In this document: positions 1 to 9,218 of the stretch, piece after piece
Position numbering within the stretch: the first letter of the stretch is position 1
Layout: each line of letters starts with the position of its first letter
Assembly (NCBI GenBank): GCA_943361925.1
Contig: CALRIT020000019.1
Location: forward strand, 34,975-98,974
Direction: 5' to 3'
Source of the DNA: CAISCU01 sp943361925
Lineage (GTDB): Bacteria; Bacteroidota; Bacteroidia; UKL13-3
Length of the DNA: 64,000 nucleotides
Notes under the pieces: model-generated
The model's database searches: none
Seen by the model: only the letters and a program-made list of their open reading frames with translations
What the model was told of the DNA's origin: nothing
Translations under genes and position numbers: made by a program

Positions 1-1321
1 TTACAATTTTATTTTTCACAAACCATACTTCATAACAGGTTGCACTTGCTGAACTTTGTGTTCCTGTATTGGTGAAAAATATATTTGCTGCAGTACTACT
101 AATTCCGCCAACCAATGTTCCAGCGAAAACCGAATCCTTTTCAAATTTGTCAAAATCAAAAATCCCTTGTTCATCCTCAAGTTCATTTTCTGAAGGGATA
201 ATTTCAGCAGCACTTCCTAAATATCCAGGCATTTGTATATTGGGTAGGGCGTATTCCTTAAGATTGCCGGTACTATCTCTTTTTATGTAACTGATTGTTT
301 TTACAAATGGTACACTATCGTTTTTAATAATGTTGCCATTGTTATCATAATAGTACTGACTTATTCCTCCAAAGAAAATGGTGCTCATGCTGTTTTCTTC
401 CTTGTTAAAAATTGGAATATATGCTGTATGGTATTGGTTTAAATATTGGTTAAATCCATTGTTAACCTCATGATTGTTTTCTCTGATATCAATTGAGTTT
501 AACCAAGGTAAATTCTGGTTGTATTGAAAAACGCCACTCCATAAGGTATAATAATACTCGCCTGAATTATTTTTGTTAGGAGTTAGATTATAATCTCGTC
601 TATGCAAATTCAATGAATCAGTAGTAGATTCATAATTGCTAATGGTAATTGAATTACTAACAATTTCAAGGTTGAACTTTTTAATTGCATTTGTATAAGC
701 TTGGGTATATGATGCTCCTCCCATTGGATTATATCTTCCATCAAAACGATTTCCTCCTACTAAATAAAATTTATTATTTATCATACCTAAATGCCCACCT
801 GTAACAGCAAATCTTTGGTCGGTAATTTGAATGAATGCCGAACTTGTTGATTCATTACTTTCAATTTTTTCAATAAGTGTTTCTAGGTTTATAACACAAA
901 CATTTGGAAAAGTAATATGAGTTCCGGCAGTTGTAGAAAAACCATATCCTCCTATTAAAATTAAGTTTTTCCCGGATTGATAAAACTGCATATTGGTGCT
1001 TTGTAACTGCTCTTTTAATGCAGCATTTAATGAGTTTACTGATGTACTTTTAACAGTTTCATTTTTGCTATTCACCAAATAAATATTGGTATTGTTCCCA
1101 GCCTGATCAAAACTGGCAAATGGTTGTCTTCTGTGTAGTCCATCTGTTCTTCCTCCAATTATTATCCATTTGCCATCGAATTTACCCCATGCAAAAGCTT
1201 GTAGACCAGGTAATCCTTCAATTGTTTTTGGCTTTAGTTGAATGGAATATTCACCAAATTGGGCTTTAAGTCCTATTGTGCTTGCAATAAGCAATGCAAA
1301 TAAGAATAATTTATTTTTCAT
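1..1321 (-). CDS. Secreted Kelch-like beta-propeller protein, 3' end cut by the window
   Basis: The frame is open from the ATG at 1319-1321 to the window edge (about 440 codons) with no stop, so the gene is partial. It begins with a clear signal peptide (MKNKLFLFALLIASTIGLKA, then Q). Kelch-like blades follow: WIIIGGRTDG near residue 50, and FAVTGGHLG followed by FYLVGGNRFDG near residues 165-195. Kelch propellers are binding or enzymatic platforms, and no catalytic motif is visible here. By analogy with other secreted proteins in this window a T9SS sorting domain probably lies beyond position 1, but that is inference. It is divergent from the CorA gene, with 65 bp between the two starts. Confidence 0.7.
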   Translation of the reverse strand, partial: MKNKLFLFALLIASTIGLKAQFGEYSIQLKPKTIEGLPGLQAFAWGKFDGKWIIIGGRTDGLHRRQPFASFDQAGNNTNIYLVNSKNETVKSTSVNSLNAALKEQLQSTNMQFYQSGKNLILIGGYGFSTTAGTHITFPNVCVINLETLIEKIESNESTSSAFIQITDQRFAVTGGHLGMINNKFYLVGGNRFDGRYNPMGGASYTQAYTNAIKKFNLEIVSNSITISNYESTTDSLNLHRRDYNLTPNKNNSGEYYYTLWSGVFQYNQNLPWLNSIDIRENNHEVNNGFNQYLNQYHTAYIPIFNKEENSMSTIFFGGISQYYYDNNGNIIKNDSVPFVKTISYIKRDSTGNLKEYALPNIQMPGYLGSAAEIIPSENELEDEQGIFDFDKFEKDSVFAGTLVGGISSTAANIFFTNTGTQSSASATCYEVWFVKNKIV

Positions 1322-1386
1322 TATAGCTCAAATTTCTACTATCTTTTTGGTTTCAAATGGAACATTAGTTACATAAGTATATAATT

Positions 1387-2283
1387 ATGCAAAAAGAATT
1401 TTCTGGATTGCCTTTCGAATGGATAGATGTGAGTTTGCCTACAGAGGAAGAGTTACACGAATTGGCCTTAAAATATAAGCTTCCTGCACCTGCTGTTTTA
1501 GACTGTCTTCAATCTGATCACCTTCCTAAATTTGAAGTTTTTGATGATTATACTTTTGTTATTTTTCGAATGTTTGATATGGAGTGCAAACCTAATCCTT
1601 CCAATTTTCAACAATTAACCAGAAAGTTAGCTATCTTTTTTAATGAGAAATTTCTTTTAACAATTCATAGAAGTAAAACAGATATTGTAGATCATGTTGC
1701 AAAGAAATATTGCGGTGATGCAATTGTAAAATCACCTTTTGATATAGTTTGCAAAATCAATAAAAATGTACTTGAAACATTTCAGACTCCGCTCAATGAT
1801 ATAGATAGACAAGTAGATGTTTATGAGCAGAATATATTTTTGAAAAAACGAATTCCGGATTTGTTAAAAACTCTATATCAGATTAAAAGAAAAGCTTATT
1901 TAATTAAACGTTTAAACCTAATTAATAAAAGTGTAATTGAAGCTTTACCACTAAACCATAAGCGTTCTCCTTACTATAGTGATATGCATGATTACTTTGT
2001 AAGTATTGATACTCTTACAGAAGAAATTTATGATAGTATCAATTCGATTTTGCATTTATACTTGGCCATTTCATCTCAGAAAACGAATGAAGTAATGCGA
2101 ATTCTTACTGCATTTTCTGCATTTTTTCTTCCTCTTACATTTATAGTTGGTGTGTACGGAATGAACTTTGCTTATATGCCTGAACTAAATATGCATTGGG
2201 CATATCCGGCTGTTCTTGGGCTTATGGCGATTATCACAATTGGTATTTATATTTGGTTTAGAAGAAGAGGATGGCTTCAATAA
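1387..2283 (+). CDS. corA: CorA-family magnesium/divalent-cation channel
   Basis: 298 residues. The large N-terminal cytoplasmic domain ends in a long helix, followed by two membrane segments at about 241-257 and 273-290. The family signature GMN sits at 258-260 (VYGMNF), in the loop where CorA pentamers select hydrated Mg2+. The C-terminus is short and basic (FRRRGWLQ), as usual for the cytoplasmic end. Known role: passive Mg2+ (also Co2+ or Ni2+) entry across the inner membrane. The periplasmic loop after GMN is longer than in classical CorA, so it belongs to the broader CorA-like group and substrate specificity is not certain. A second Mg2+ transporter, MgtE, lies at 37532. Confidence 0.9.
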   Translation: MQKEFSGLPFEWIDVSLPTEEELHELALKYKLPAPAVLDCLQSDHLPKFEVFDDYTFVIFRMFDMECKPNPSNFQQLTRKLAIFFNEKFLLTIHRSKTDIVDHVAKKYCGDAIVKSPFDIVCKINKNVLETFQTPLNDIDRQVDVYEQNIFLKKRIPDLLKTLYQIKRKAYLIKRLNLINKSVIEALPLNHKRSPYYSDMHDYFVSIDTLTEEIYDSINSILHLYLAISSQKTNEVMRILTAFSAFFLPLTFIVGVYGMNFAYMPELNMHWAYPAVLGLMAIITIGIYIWFRRRGWLQ

Positions 2284-2342
2284 TATTTTGTTATATTTTT
2301 CAATTTATGACCTGAGCAAACTTATTCATAACAATTGCAGTG

Positions 2343-2350
2343 TAGCTTTG
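2343..2350 (+). promoter_or_regulatory. Putative -7 box for ppa
   Basis: TAGCTTTG is an exact match to the Bacteroidota -7 consensus TAnnTTTG. It would place the transcript start about 12 bases before the ppa ATG at 2369. No clear TTTG -33 element is seen at the right distance. Confidence 0.4.
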
Positions 2351-2368
2351 TAAACTAATTTTATAAAT

Positions 2369-2917
2369 ATGAATAATTTTAATCCATGGCACCATGTGTC
2401 ACCAGGAGAAAATCTACCTGATATTGTTAATGGTATTATTGAAATTCCAAAAGGTACAAGAGCTAAATATGAATTAGACAAAGACAGTGGTTTAATTAAA
2501 TTAGATAGAGTTTTGTATTCATCAGTTTATTATCCTGCTAACTATGGCTTTATCCCTCAAAGTTATTGTGATGATAAAGATCCTTTGGATATTTTGGTTT
2601 TATCTCAAATAGATTTTGTTCCATTGTGTTTGGTTCCTGCAAAAGTTATTGGTGTAATGCGCATGTTAGACAATGGCGAAGCTGATGATAAAATTATTGC
2701 AGTAGCAGCAGGTGATCCAAGTGTGAGTCATATCAACGATATCTCAGAATTACCAGCACATTTTATTTCAGAAATGAGAAGTTTCTTTGAAGATTACAAA
2801 AAGTTAGAAAACAAAACCGTTGTTGTAGAAGATTTTTTGAATAGGGAAGTAGCCATTCAAATTTTACAAGACAGTTTCAAATTATACCAGGAAAATCGTG
2901 CCTCTGGAAAAATATAA
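2369..2917 (+). CDS. ppa: Inorganic pyrophosphatase (family I)
   Basis: 182 residues, the normal length for a bacterial family I soluble pyrophosphatase. The metal-binding signature is present as DDKDPLDILVL (about residues 69-79), with its three catalytic aspartates. Upstream are the substrate-contact regions EIPKGTRAKYELD and YPANYGFIPQ. The enzyme hydrolyses pyrophosphate to two phosphates in the cytoplasm and so drives biosynthetic reactions. It is probably transcribed alone: a -7 box lies 19 bp upstream, and the 157 bp after the stop hold no recognisable gene or hairpin. Confidence 0.95.
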   Translation: MNNFNPWHHVSPGENLPDIVNGIIEIPKGTRAKYELDKDSGLIKLDRVLYSSVYYPANYGFIPQSYCDDKDPLDILVLSQIDFVPLCLVPAKVIGVMRMLDNGEADDKIIAVAAGDPSVSHINDISELPAHFISEMRSFFEDYKKLENKTVVVEDFLNREVAIQILQDSFKLYQENRASGKI

Positions 2918-3074
2918 AAATTAACTTTGGGCTTATTTATTCAACACTACAATTGAATATTGTTAAAAGCAATGATTTTTTAAAGAATAATTTTCTTGAA
3001 TTTATTGGTATAACTCCTTTCCTAGTTTAACATAAATCTCATTTGTTTTTGATGATTTAGAATGCGATTTATTT

Positions 3075-3788
3075 TTAAAAATCTAGTAATCGAGCAAATC
3101 CAAAATGAGGATATAACTTATCATTGTAATGAATGGTGGTTATTTCAAAATACATTTTCTTACTTTGAATGCCTAGTGAAACAGCTGGATAAGATAAATT
3201 AAAATTATCATCTTCCTTGTATAGCTGGTTCCTTCGGATATAAAAAGTATTAAAACTATATCTGGGAGTAAGTATCATTGATATATTTTCATTCAACTTT
3301 ACAGAAAATGGAATAAAAAAATCAGCATTTAAAGCGCCATTTGTTTCTTTGTTTACAGATGTTTTTGTTCCTAAAATTTTGATTGAATCTCTGGAAAGTA
3401 CAAATCCTAAATCGGCTCCTAGTGCGATATTTAATTTGGAATTTGGGCCCAATAAACTGTGTTGTAAACCTGCACGCAGACCAAAACCTCCGATTATTTT
3501 AGGAAAATGTACTGCTAAGCGAATGTCTGTTTTGTTTGAAATTCCAAATTGACCTCCAATTGCCAAAATAGGTGCAGTTGCAATTTTATTTGAGAAATTT
3601 ATATTTCCGTTATCCTTGTTTACTGAATCGATTTTTAACTGCACACCAGTACCTACACCAATATAGGCTATGTTGTTTCCTTTGCCCAAAGGGTTTGGAT
3701 TGGCAACATACAAATTATTACTAACGGTACATGATGTTAAACACCAAAGAGCTGACATCAAACAAAAAAGCTTTGAAGAATTATTCAT
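3075..3788 (-). CDS. Lipoprotein / outer-membrane beta-rich protein of unknown function
   Basis: I do not recognise the family. I chose the internal ATG at 3788, giving 237 residues. It puts a lipoprotein-type signal at the N-terminus, with a hydrophobic stretch and the lipobox LTSC. The longer frame would add 16 residues before it. The mature part is rich in alternating hydrophobic residues and glycines (IGGQFGISNKTDIRLAVHFP) and ends in an aromatic residue (FARLLDF), which suggests a small outer-membrane barrel. It lies 82 bp downstream of the Ldh2-type gene on the same strand and could be the last gene of that operon. Confidence 0.6.
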   Translation of the reverse strand: MNNSSKLFCLMSALWCLTSCTVSNNLYVANPNPLGKGNNIAYIGVGTGVQLKIDSVNKDNGNINFSNKIATAPILAIGGQFGISNKTDIRLAVHFPKIIGGFGLRAGLQHSLLGPNSKLNIALGADLGFVLSRDSIKILGTKTSVNKETNGALNADFFIPFSVKLNENISMILTPRYSFNTFYIRRNQLYKEDDNFNLSYPAVSLGIQSKKMYFEITTIHYNDKLYPHFGFARLLDF

Positions 3789-3870
3789 AAAAGAGGAGGT
3801 CTTTACCAAAAATAATAAAAGCTTCTTATTGGACAAAAATCATCTTCAAAACATTGCATTGCACGTGAAT

Positions 3871-4938
3871 TTATCCCTGTACTAATTGAATTTCTAAAGT
3901 CTTCCCCAATTCAATCAAATCATTCACCACATTTTCATTCAATGGAATGCCTGCAACCAAGCGCTCTGCCTTCATTTTATATTCGATTTCACCTGGTATC
4001 AACACAGGTTGGTTATCATCAACTGGTATGGATGCTTTGAATCGTTTGATCCAATTATCCATGTGGTTTTTAAAATCATTGGCAGGTCGAAAGGCATCAA
4101 TTCGCATGGCACCTACAAAATGACCAATTCCGTTTCCGGGTAAATTTTCTAAGGGATTTAAAAATGATACAAATGGTGGTACCCATGGTCCATAATTGGC
4201 TCCTGATAATACGGCACTCATGATATCAACCATAGAAGCAAGGCCGTAACCTTTATGTCCTCCTAATGGAAGCAATGAGCCTCCATGTTTTAATTCATGG
4301 GCATCATTACTTGGTAATCCATCTTTGGTTTGAACCCAATCATTCGGTAATTCTTTTCCTTTTCTTTGAGCAATTTCCAATTTTCCATTTGCAGCTGCAC
4401 TGGTTGCCATATCCAATACAAAGGGTAATTCATGATTGGTTGGAAAACAAGCACAAATAGGATTGGTCCCTAACATTCTTTCTTTAGAATGTGTTGGCGC
4501 TACTAAAGGACTCGCATTTGTCATTGCAAATCCAATCATATCGTGCTCCAAAGCCATCATTGCATGAGCTGCAGCAATTCCAAAATGGTTAGAATTTTGA
4601 ATTGCAACCCAGCCTGTTCCAACTTCTTTTGCTTTTTGAATAGCTACTTCCATGGCTTTGTTGGCAACCACAAGACCTAAGCCTGCATCAGCATCAATGG
4701 TAGCTGTTGATGGAGTTTCATGAATGATTTTCCATTGAGGATTCATGTTGGCTCTATTGGCATTTTTTAGTCGGATATATCCGCTTAATCTAGCAACACC
4801 ATGTGAATCAATTCCTCTTAAATCGGCTTCAATTAAAACTTTTGCAGCTAGTTGTGCATCAGCTTTATTCATGCCGTTTTTAATGAAAACAGTTTCAGTA
4901 AAGTTTAATAATGTATCGTGTTTATAAACCAAATCCAT
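3871..4938 (-). CDS. Ldh2-type malate/L-lactate dehydrogenase family oxidoreductase
   Basis: 355 residues, typical for the Ldh_2 NAD(P)H-dependent family (malate, lactate, ureidoglycolate and delta1-piperideine-2-carboxylate reductases), which is unrelated to classic Rossmann LDH/MDH. The motif RGIDSHGVARL at about residues 40-50 carries the catalytic His. NSNHFGIAA near 115 and GTNPICACFP near 157 are further family signatures, and GGHKGYGLA near 225 is the conserved nucleotide-binding turn. Substrate cannot be told from sequence. It is 9 bp downstream of the SPFH gene on the same strand and near a LutA-like Fe-S protein, so a 2-hydroxyacid role is plausible (inference). Confidence 0.85.
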   Translation of the reverse strand: MDLVYKHDTLLNFTETVFIKNGMNKADAQLAAKVLIEADLRGIDSHGVARLSGYIRLKNANRANMNPQWKIIHETPSTATIDADAGLGLVVANKAMEVAIQKAKEVGTGWVAIQNSNHFGIAAAHAMMALEHDMIGFAMTNASPLVAPTHSKERMLGTNPICACFPTNHELPFVLDMATSAAANGKLEIAQRKGKELPNDWVQTKDGLPSNDAHELKHGGSLLPLGGHKGYGLASMVDIMSAVLSGANYGPWVPPFVSFLNPLENLPGNGIGHFVGAMRIDAFRPANDFKNHMDNWIKRFKASIPVDDNQPVLIPGEIEYKMKAERLVAGIPLNENVVNDLIELGKTLEIQLVQG

Positions 4939-4947
4939 TCGAAAATT

Positions 4948-5850
4948 TTATTTTGTATCGATAATAAAAGGAGAACCACCTTTGCCTCCCATGATAATAA
5001 CTTTTGTATTGGGAGATTTAGCTAATTCAAGATTTGCTTTGATGCTTTCATATTGCAATTGTTTATCTCCTAAACCACTACTGATAATCTTTTGGTAATC
5101 TGCAATACCTTGAGCTTCCACTCTTTTTCTATCTGCTTCCTGTCTTTCTTTTTGTAAAACGAACTGCATTTTTTGTGCATCTTGTTCTGCTCTAATTTTT
5201 TCTTCAATACTTCCTTTAACTGATTGTGGAAGGGTGATATTTCTAACCAATAATTGTTCTAATTCTAAACCTCTTTTGTTAAAATCGACTTCAATGGTTT
5301 TGAAAATTCTGTTTTGAAACTCATCTCTTTTTGATGAATACAAAGCCACTGCATCATAATAAACAGCATTGTCTCTAATTTTAGTTCGAGTAATGGGTCT
5401 TACGATTTTATCTCTGTAATCAATTCCAACTTCTCTTAATAAAAATGGAGCTTTGTCTGGTTTTACATTGTATAAAACTGTTAAGTCAATTGTTACTTCC
5501 AAACCATCAGCAGTTAAAACACGAATAGCATCATCTCCCTCTTTTTCACCTTCATCGTGAATGCCACTCATAGTATAATTTTGAGTTTTGGTGTCAATCT
5601 CTTTAACTTCTTTTAAAGGATTAACAAAATGTAATCCACTTGGTAAAACATCATCTTCAATGTTTCCAAATAAGCTTTTAACACCTACATGACCTGCATC
5701 GATTTGTTTAAAACAAGCCGTAGAAATACCAACTAAAGCAAGCACCAGTGCTAATCCTCTAAGAAGAGGGGCGATTTTTGCAGTCTGGATATTTTTAGCC
5801 AGTGCAAACGAAACTCCGAAAACAATCAGAGCTAATACAACAAGTACCAT
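4948..5850 (-). CDS. Prohibitin/HflC-like SPFH-domain membrane protein
   Basis: 300 residues. Two hydrophobic stretches at the N-terminus (about 2-18 and 29-46) are followed by an SPFH/band-7 domain starting at IDAGHVGVKSLFG and a coiled coil rich in Glu, Lys and Gln (about 215-255: EKIRAEQDAQ, KERQEADRKR). The end is Gly-rich (IIMGGKGGSPFIIDTK). Known family role: large ring assemblies at the inner membrane that scaffold membrane domains or regulate FtsH-type proteases. No NfeD partner or FtsH gene is nearby. It sits 15 bp after the LutA-like gene and 9 bp before the Ldh2-type gene, so it is probably co-transcribed with metabolic genes. Confidence 0.85.
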   Translation of the reverse strand: MVLVVLALIVFGVSFALAKNIQTAKIAPLLRGLALVLALVGISTACFKQIDAGHVGVKSLFGNIEDDVLPSGLHFVNPLKEVKEIDTKTQNYTMSGIHDEGEKEGDDAIRVLTADGLEVTIDLTVLYNVKPDKAPFLLREVGIDYRDKIVRPITRTKIRDNAVYYDAVALYSSKRDEFQNRIFKTIEVDFNKRGLELEQLLVRNITLPQSVKGSIEEKIRAEQDAQKMQFVLQKERQEADRKRVEAQGIADYQKIISSGLGDKQLQYESIKANLELAKSPNTKVIIMGGKGGSPFIIDTK

Positions 5851-5865
5851 ATTTATTTTGATTAA

Positions 5866-6597
5866 TTAAATTCCTGAAGCAAGAATATCAGCAATATGTA
5901 ATACCTCAATTCCGGTATTACCCTGTTTCTTTAAAACACTATCTATCTGAATCAAACAAGAATAATCAGTAGAGATTAAATATTTTGCACCACTTTCAAT
6001 TACCTGATCAATTACTTCTTTAGCCATCGATACTGATAAGGCTTCTGAGTTAACTGAAAAAGTTCCACCAAATCCACAACACAATCCTTGTTTTGGTAGT
6101 TCCACCAATTCCAATCCTTCAACCTGTTGTAATAACTGACGTGGTTGTGTTTTGATTTTACAATGTTCCGAAGCCTGACATGAATCAAAAAAAGCAACTT
6201 TCCCTTCAAATTTTGAACCTAGATTTTCAATTTTTAATACATCAACTAAAAACTCACTTAGTTCAAACGACTTCTTTTGTAATTGTCTGTATTTATTGTG
6301 ATAACTAGAGTTTTGGAAGAGTAAATCGTAAGAGTTTCTTATCATAGCAGTGCAGGCACCGGCACCACAAACTAAATTTTTATCGGTTGAAATTTCATTT
6401 AGAAATTTTTCAGCTACTTGTCTTGAATCTTCCCAGTATCCGGCATTAAAGGCAGGTAAGCCACAACATGTTTGCTCCGGATTATAGTGAACCATACAAC
6501 CGGCCTTTTCTAAAACCTTTACCATATTTAAACCTGTTTCGGGTTTAAATTGGTCTATAAAACATGGAATTAAAATCTCAACCTTTATTGCTGCCAT
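5866..6597 (-). CDS. LutA-like (Fe-S)-binding CCG-domain protein
   Basis: 243 residues, the usual LutA/YkgE length. It contains two cysteine-rich CCG modules: CCGLPAFNAG (about 41-50) with later VCGAGACTAM, and FDSCQASEHC followed by LCCGFGGTFS. These Cys sets bind Fe-S or zinc clusters in LutA, heterodisulfide reductase B and glycolate oxidase GlcF. LutA normally works with LutB and LutC in L-lactate oxidation, but neither gene is beside it here. Its neighbours are an MFS transporter (1 bp upstream) and an SPFH protein. Family membership is confident; the lactate-utilisation role is only inferred, with some support from the Ldh2-type enzyme in the same run. Confidence 0.85.
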   Translation of the reverse strand: MAAIKVEILIPCFIDQFKPETGLNMVKVLEKAGCMVHYNPEQTCCGLPAFNAGYWEDSRQVAEKFLNEISTDKNLVCGAGACTAMIRNSYDLLFQNSSYHNKYRQLQKKSFELSEFLVDVLKIENLGSKFEGKVAFFDSCQASEHCKIKTQPRQLLQQVEGLELVELPKQGLCCGFGGTFSVNSEALSVSMAKEVIDQVIESGAKYLISTDYSCLIQIDSVLKKQGNTGIEVLHIADILASGI

Positions 6598-6598
6598 T

Positions 6599-8002
6599 TT
6601 AAATGGTTTGTCCTTTAAAGTTTTTTATCCTAGAAATGAAAAACAAACCTACTAAAAAAAACAGCATCAATGCTAATACAGATGTTCGCATATTGCCGGT
6701 GATGTCGATTAAAATGCCGTAAACCAATGTCCCAAGCACGATTGCGATTTTTTCACTCACATCAAAAAAACTGAAATAAGATGCAGTTTCATTACTTTCT
6801 TCCGGTATTAACTTGGCAAATGTCGACCTAAACATACTTTGAATGCCTCCCATTACTATACCAACAACCACTGCTAATGCATAAAATTGTTCAGATGAAC
6901 TAACCATATAAGCTGCAACAGTTATACCAATCCAGATAACAAGCATTATGAGAATGGTATAGATATTTCCAATCGCACCTGAAATTTTCGAGAACATATA
7001 AGCTCCGCCAATCGCAATTATTTGAATGATTAATATGGTTAGAATTAATTCAGATGTTTCCATTTTAAGTTCCTGAGAGCCAAACAAACTGGCAACATAC
7101 ATAACGGTTTGAACTCCCATACTCGAAAACAAATACCCCAATAAATAATTTCTCATTCGATTATTATGAGGTAACATGATTTCTTTATAAACCTTTTTGA
7201 TTTCTGTAAATCCTTTATGAAAAATATTGCCTTCGATATTGAGTACGTTTGATTTGTCCTCATTTAAATTTCTAAAAGTAATTTGAGCAAATCCTGCCCA
7301 CCATAATCCTACCATAACAAAACTAAGTTTGATTGCTAAAACTTCGTAAAATGATTTTGCTGTTTGAATGGCATCTGTCATATTCATACCAGCTGCATTT
7401 AGTTCATATGCTTTGGTGTGGTATGGGAAGAATAAATCGTGTTTTAAAATGACAAGCAGGTTTATTACCAATAGGATTACTGAACCAATATATCCCATTG
7501 AAAATCCTTTTGCACTCACTTCGTCATACTTATCTTCAGTTGCAATTTCCGGTAAAAATGCATTATAAAAAACCAAACTACCTCCAAAACCAAAAAGACT
7601 CAAAACAAAAAGTAGAATTCCTAGATATACTGTTTCGGGCGACATAAAATACATCAAAATGCAGCTCAAACTTCCCAAGTAACAAAAGAGCTGCATGAAG
7701 AACTTTTTATTTTTTCTTGCATCAGCAATACCAGAAAGAATAGGAGAACTGAAGGCTACAAGCAAAAATCCAAGTGAGAGCGCATATGAATAAAGTGCGG
7801 TATTTACTATTTTGTAGCCAAATATGTCTAAATAATATGGTGCTGTAAGAGGATTCCCCTGGGCAATCGATGCTGCTTTACTTACGCTTTCATAAAAAGG
7901 CGGAAATATAGCAGTTGCAATAGTCAGTGAAAAAACCGAATTAGCCCAGTCATACATAGTCCAGGCGCGAATTACTTTAGGGTTATTTAATTCTGTTTTC
8001 AT
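6599..8002 (-). CDS. UMF1/Atg22-like MFS transporter
   Basis: 467 residues with about 12 hydrophobic segments. The N-terminal MYDWANSVFSLTI motif is the hallmark of the UMF1 (Atg22-like) branch of the major facilitator superfamily. The cytoplasmic motif after TM2-3 is present (GIADARKNKK), as is the late motif GIQSMFRSTFAKLIP. Yeast Atg22 exports amino acids from vacuoles, and bacterial substrates are unknown. It is the first gene of a tight minus-strand group: its stop is 1 bp from the LutA-like start. The ATG at 8000-8002 has no convincing ribosome-binding site, which is normal for this phylum. Confidence 0.85.
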   Translation of the reverse strand: MKTELNNPKVIRAWTMYDWANSVFSLTIATAIFPPFYESVSKAASIAQGNPLTAPYYLDIFGYKIVNTALYSYALSLGFLLVAFSSPILSGIADARKNKKFFMQLFCYLGSLSCILMYFMSPETVYLGILLFVLSLFGFGGSLVFYNAFLPEIATEDKYDEVSAKGFSMGYIGSVILLVINLLVILKHDLFFPYHTKAYELNAAGMNMTDAIQTAKSFYEVLAIKLSFVMVGLWWAGFAQITFRNLNEDKSNVLNIEGNIFHKGFTEIKKVYKEIMLPHNNRMRNYLLGYLFSSMGVQTVMYVASLFGSQELKMETSELILTILIIQIIAIGGAYMFSKISGAIGNIYTILIMLVIWIGITVAAYMVSSSEQFYALAVVVGIVMGGIQSMFRSTFAKLIPEESNETASYFSFFDVSEKIAIVLGTLVYGILIDITGNMRTSVLALMLFFLVGLFFISRIKNFKGQTI

Positions 8003-8134
8003 TCATGCCAAAATATGTTTTTATTTTTTATGTTCCTAAATTTTGGGGTCGCTTACTTAAATTTAGGGATGATTGTTTCGTTTGTTTAAATTTTTAGTCA
8101 GACTTTTTTATTGTCTTTATTCCTAATTTGCAGC

Positions 8135-9184
8135 ATGCCTGAAATCTCAAAAAAGAAAATTCCTGTCCCGGTTGGTGAACATTTAAGAAAGTACTTACGC
8201 CATCATCATCGAGAAAGTAAGATCAAACTTCAGTATAAAGATTTATTGGATTTTGATGTAACAATAACCCTTTATGATAAAAAAGGGAAGGATACTTTTT
8301 GGGAAACCTGCATTTACAAACCCGATATTTTTAATGAAATACAAAGGAATTTACTTCAGATATATTCATTAATGAAGGCCGGTGGTGATATGGAAGTGAT
8401 GGACCATCTTTTTGTTGAACGCATCGATAATTGTTTATACGGAAATACCTCTCCGTTTAGAATTAGAGTTGTCAATAAAATGAACGACAATTTTGATTAT
8501 TTCTATGTGAAAAAGGCGGATGCATCAAGGATTTATGGACTTGAACTTGAACATCTTTTATCTCCAAACCGAATATCTTATTTAGTATACCGAGATACTT
8601 TAATTGAAGAACATATAGCTGGTGTTCCGGGCGATGTTTTTCTAAAACTATATGCAGATCATCCCGATTTTAATCCGATTCGTTTAGCTAAAGAATTTGT
8701 GAAATTTAATGAAAGATGTTTTATTAAATTATTAGGTGATATGCATTCAAGTAATTTTGTAATTCAACTTACTCCTGATTTCGAAGAAGTGCATTACAGA
8801 ATCAGGGCTATCGACTTCGATCAACAATGTTATGAAGGTAAAAAAAATGTTTATTTACCTCAGTTTTATAAACAGAATTTGCCTTATGTAGAATTAGGAA
8901 TGAAGCATATTTCTGTTGAATCAATGAAGCAATATCAAAGGGAAGAAAGGGCAATGATGGTAAGTAGAATGAAGGCTGCAAAATGGCCATTGGTTCGCTT
9001 ATTGGACGCTATGTGTAAAGAGGAATTGGCTCCCAAAGAACATGTAGATAGATTAAAGCAGGAACTTTCTGTTTATTACAATAGTCAACGTTTTCCCAAA
9101 GCAAAAAACATGGGTGAATTATTAAGAGCTTCATTTATGCATTTGCTCAAACATTCTAATGCAATTCGAGAAAATCACCAATAA
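8135..9184 (+). CDS. Unassigned protein with kinase/APH-fold catalytic motifs
   Basis: 349 residues from the ATG at 8135; the longer frame needs a TTG at 8111. I know no named family for it. What can be seen is the signature of the aminoglycoside-phosphotransferase/protein-kinase fold. GDMHSSN at about 201-207 resembles GDLHPGN (catalytic Asp202, Asn207), and AIDFD at about 225-229 resembles the metal-binding DFG/IDFD (Asp227). An N-lobe-like region precedes them: FYVKK for the ATP-binding Lys, then ELEHLL and a hinge-like LIEEHIAGVPGD. There is no signal peptide, and the termini are rich in Lys, Arg and His. It could phosphorylate a small molecule, lipid or protein; the substrate is unknown. 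It is transcribed alone and ends at a shared terminator with clpX. Confidence 0.6.
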   Translation: MPEISKKKIPVPVGEHLRKYLRHHHRESKIKLQYKDLLDFDVTITLYDKKGKDTFWETCIYKPDIFNEIQRNLLQIYSLMKAGGDMEVMDHLFVERIDNCLYGNTSPFRIRVVNKMNDNFDYFYVKKADASRIYGLELEHLLSPNRISYLVYRDTLIEEHIAGVPGDVFLKLYADHPDFNPIRLAKEFVKFNERCFIKLLGDMHSSNFVIQLTPDFEEVHYRIRAIDFDQQCYEGKKNVYLPQFYKQNLPYVELGMKHISVESMKQYQREERAMMVSRMKAAKWPLVRLLDAMCKEELAPKEHVDRLKQELSVYYNSQRFPKAKNMGELLRASFMHLLKHSNAIRENHQ

Positions 9185-9188
9185 AAAA

Positions 9189-9217
9189 AATCCTACTTTT
9201 AAGGAGTAGGATTTTTT
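9189..9217. terminator. Bidirectional intrinsic terminator (kinase-like gene / clpX)
   Basis: The inverted repeat AATCCTACT (9189-9197) / AGTAGGATT (9205-9213) has a 7-base loop. An A-run lies on the left and a T-run on the right, so it can act in both directions between these convergent genes. Confidence 0.85.
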
Positions 9218-9218
9218 G

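Noticed and set aside
8006..8016. TGCCAAAATAT copy before the MFS gene, same as the clpP repeat
   Set aside because: Single copy, only a few bases from the ATG and without the -12 half; likely chance in AT-rich DNA.
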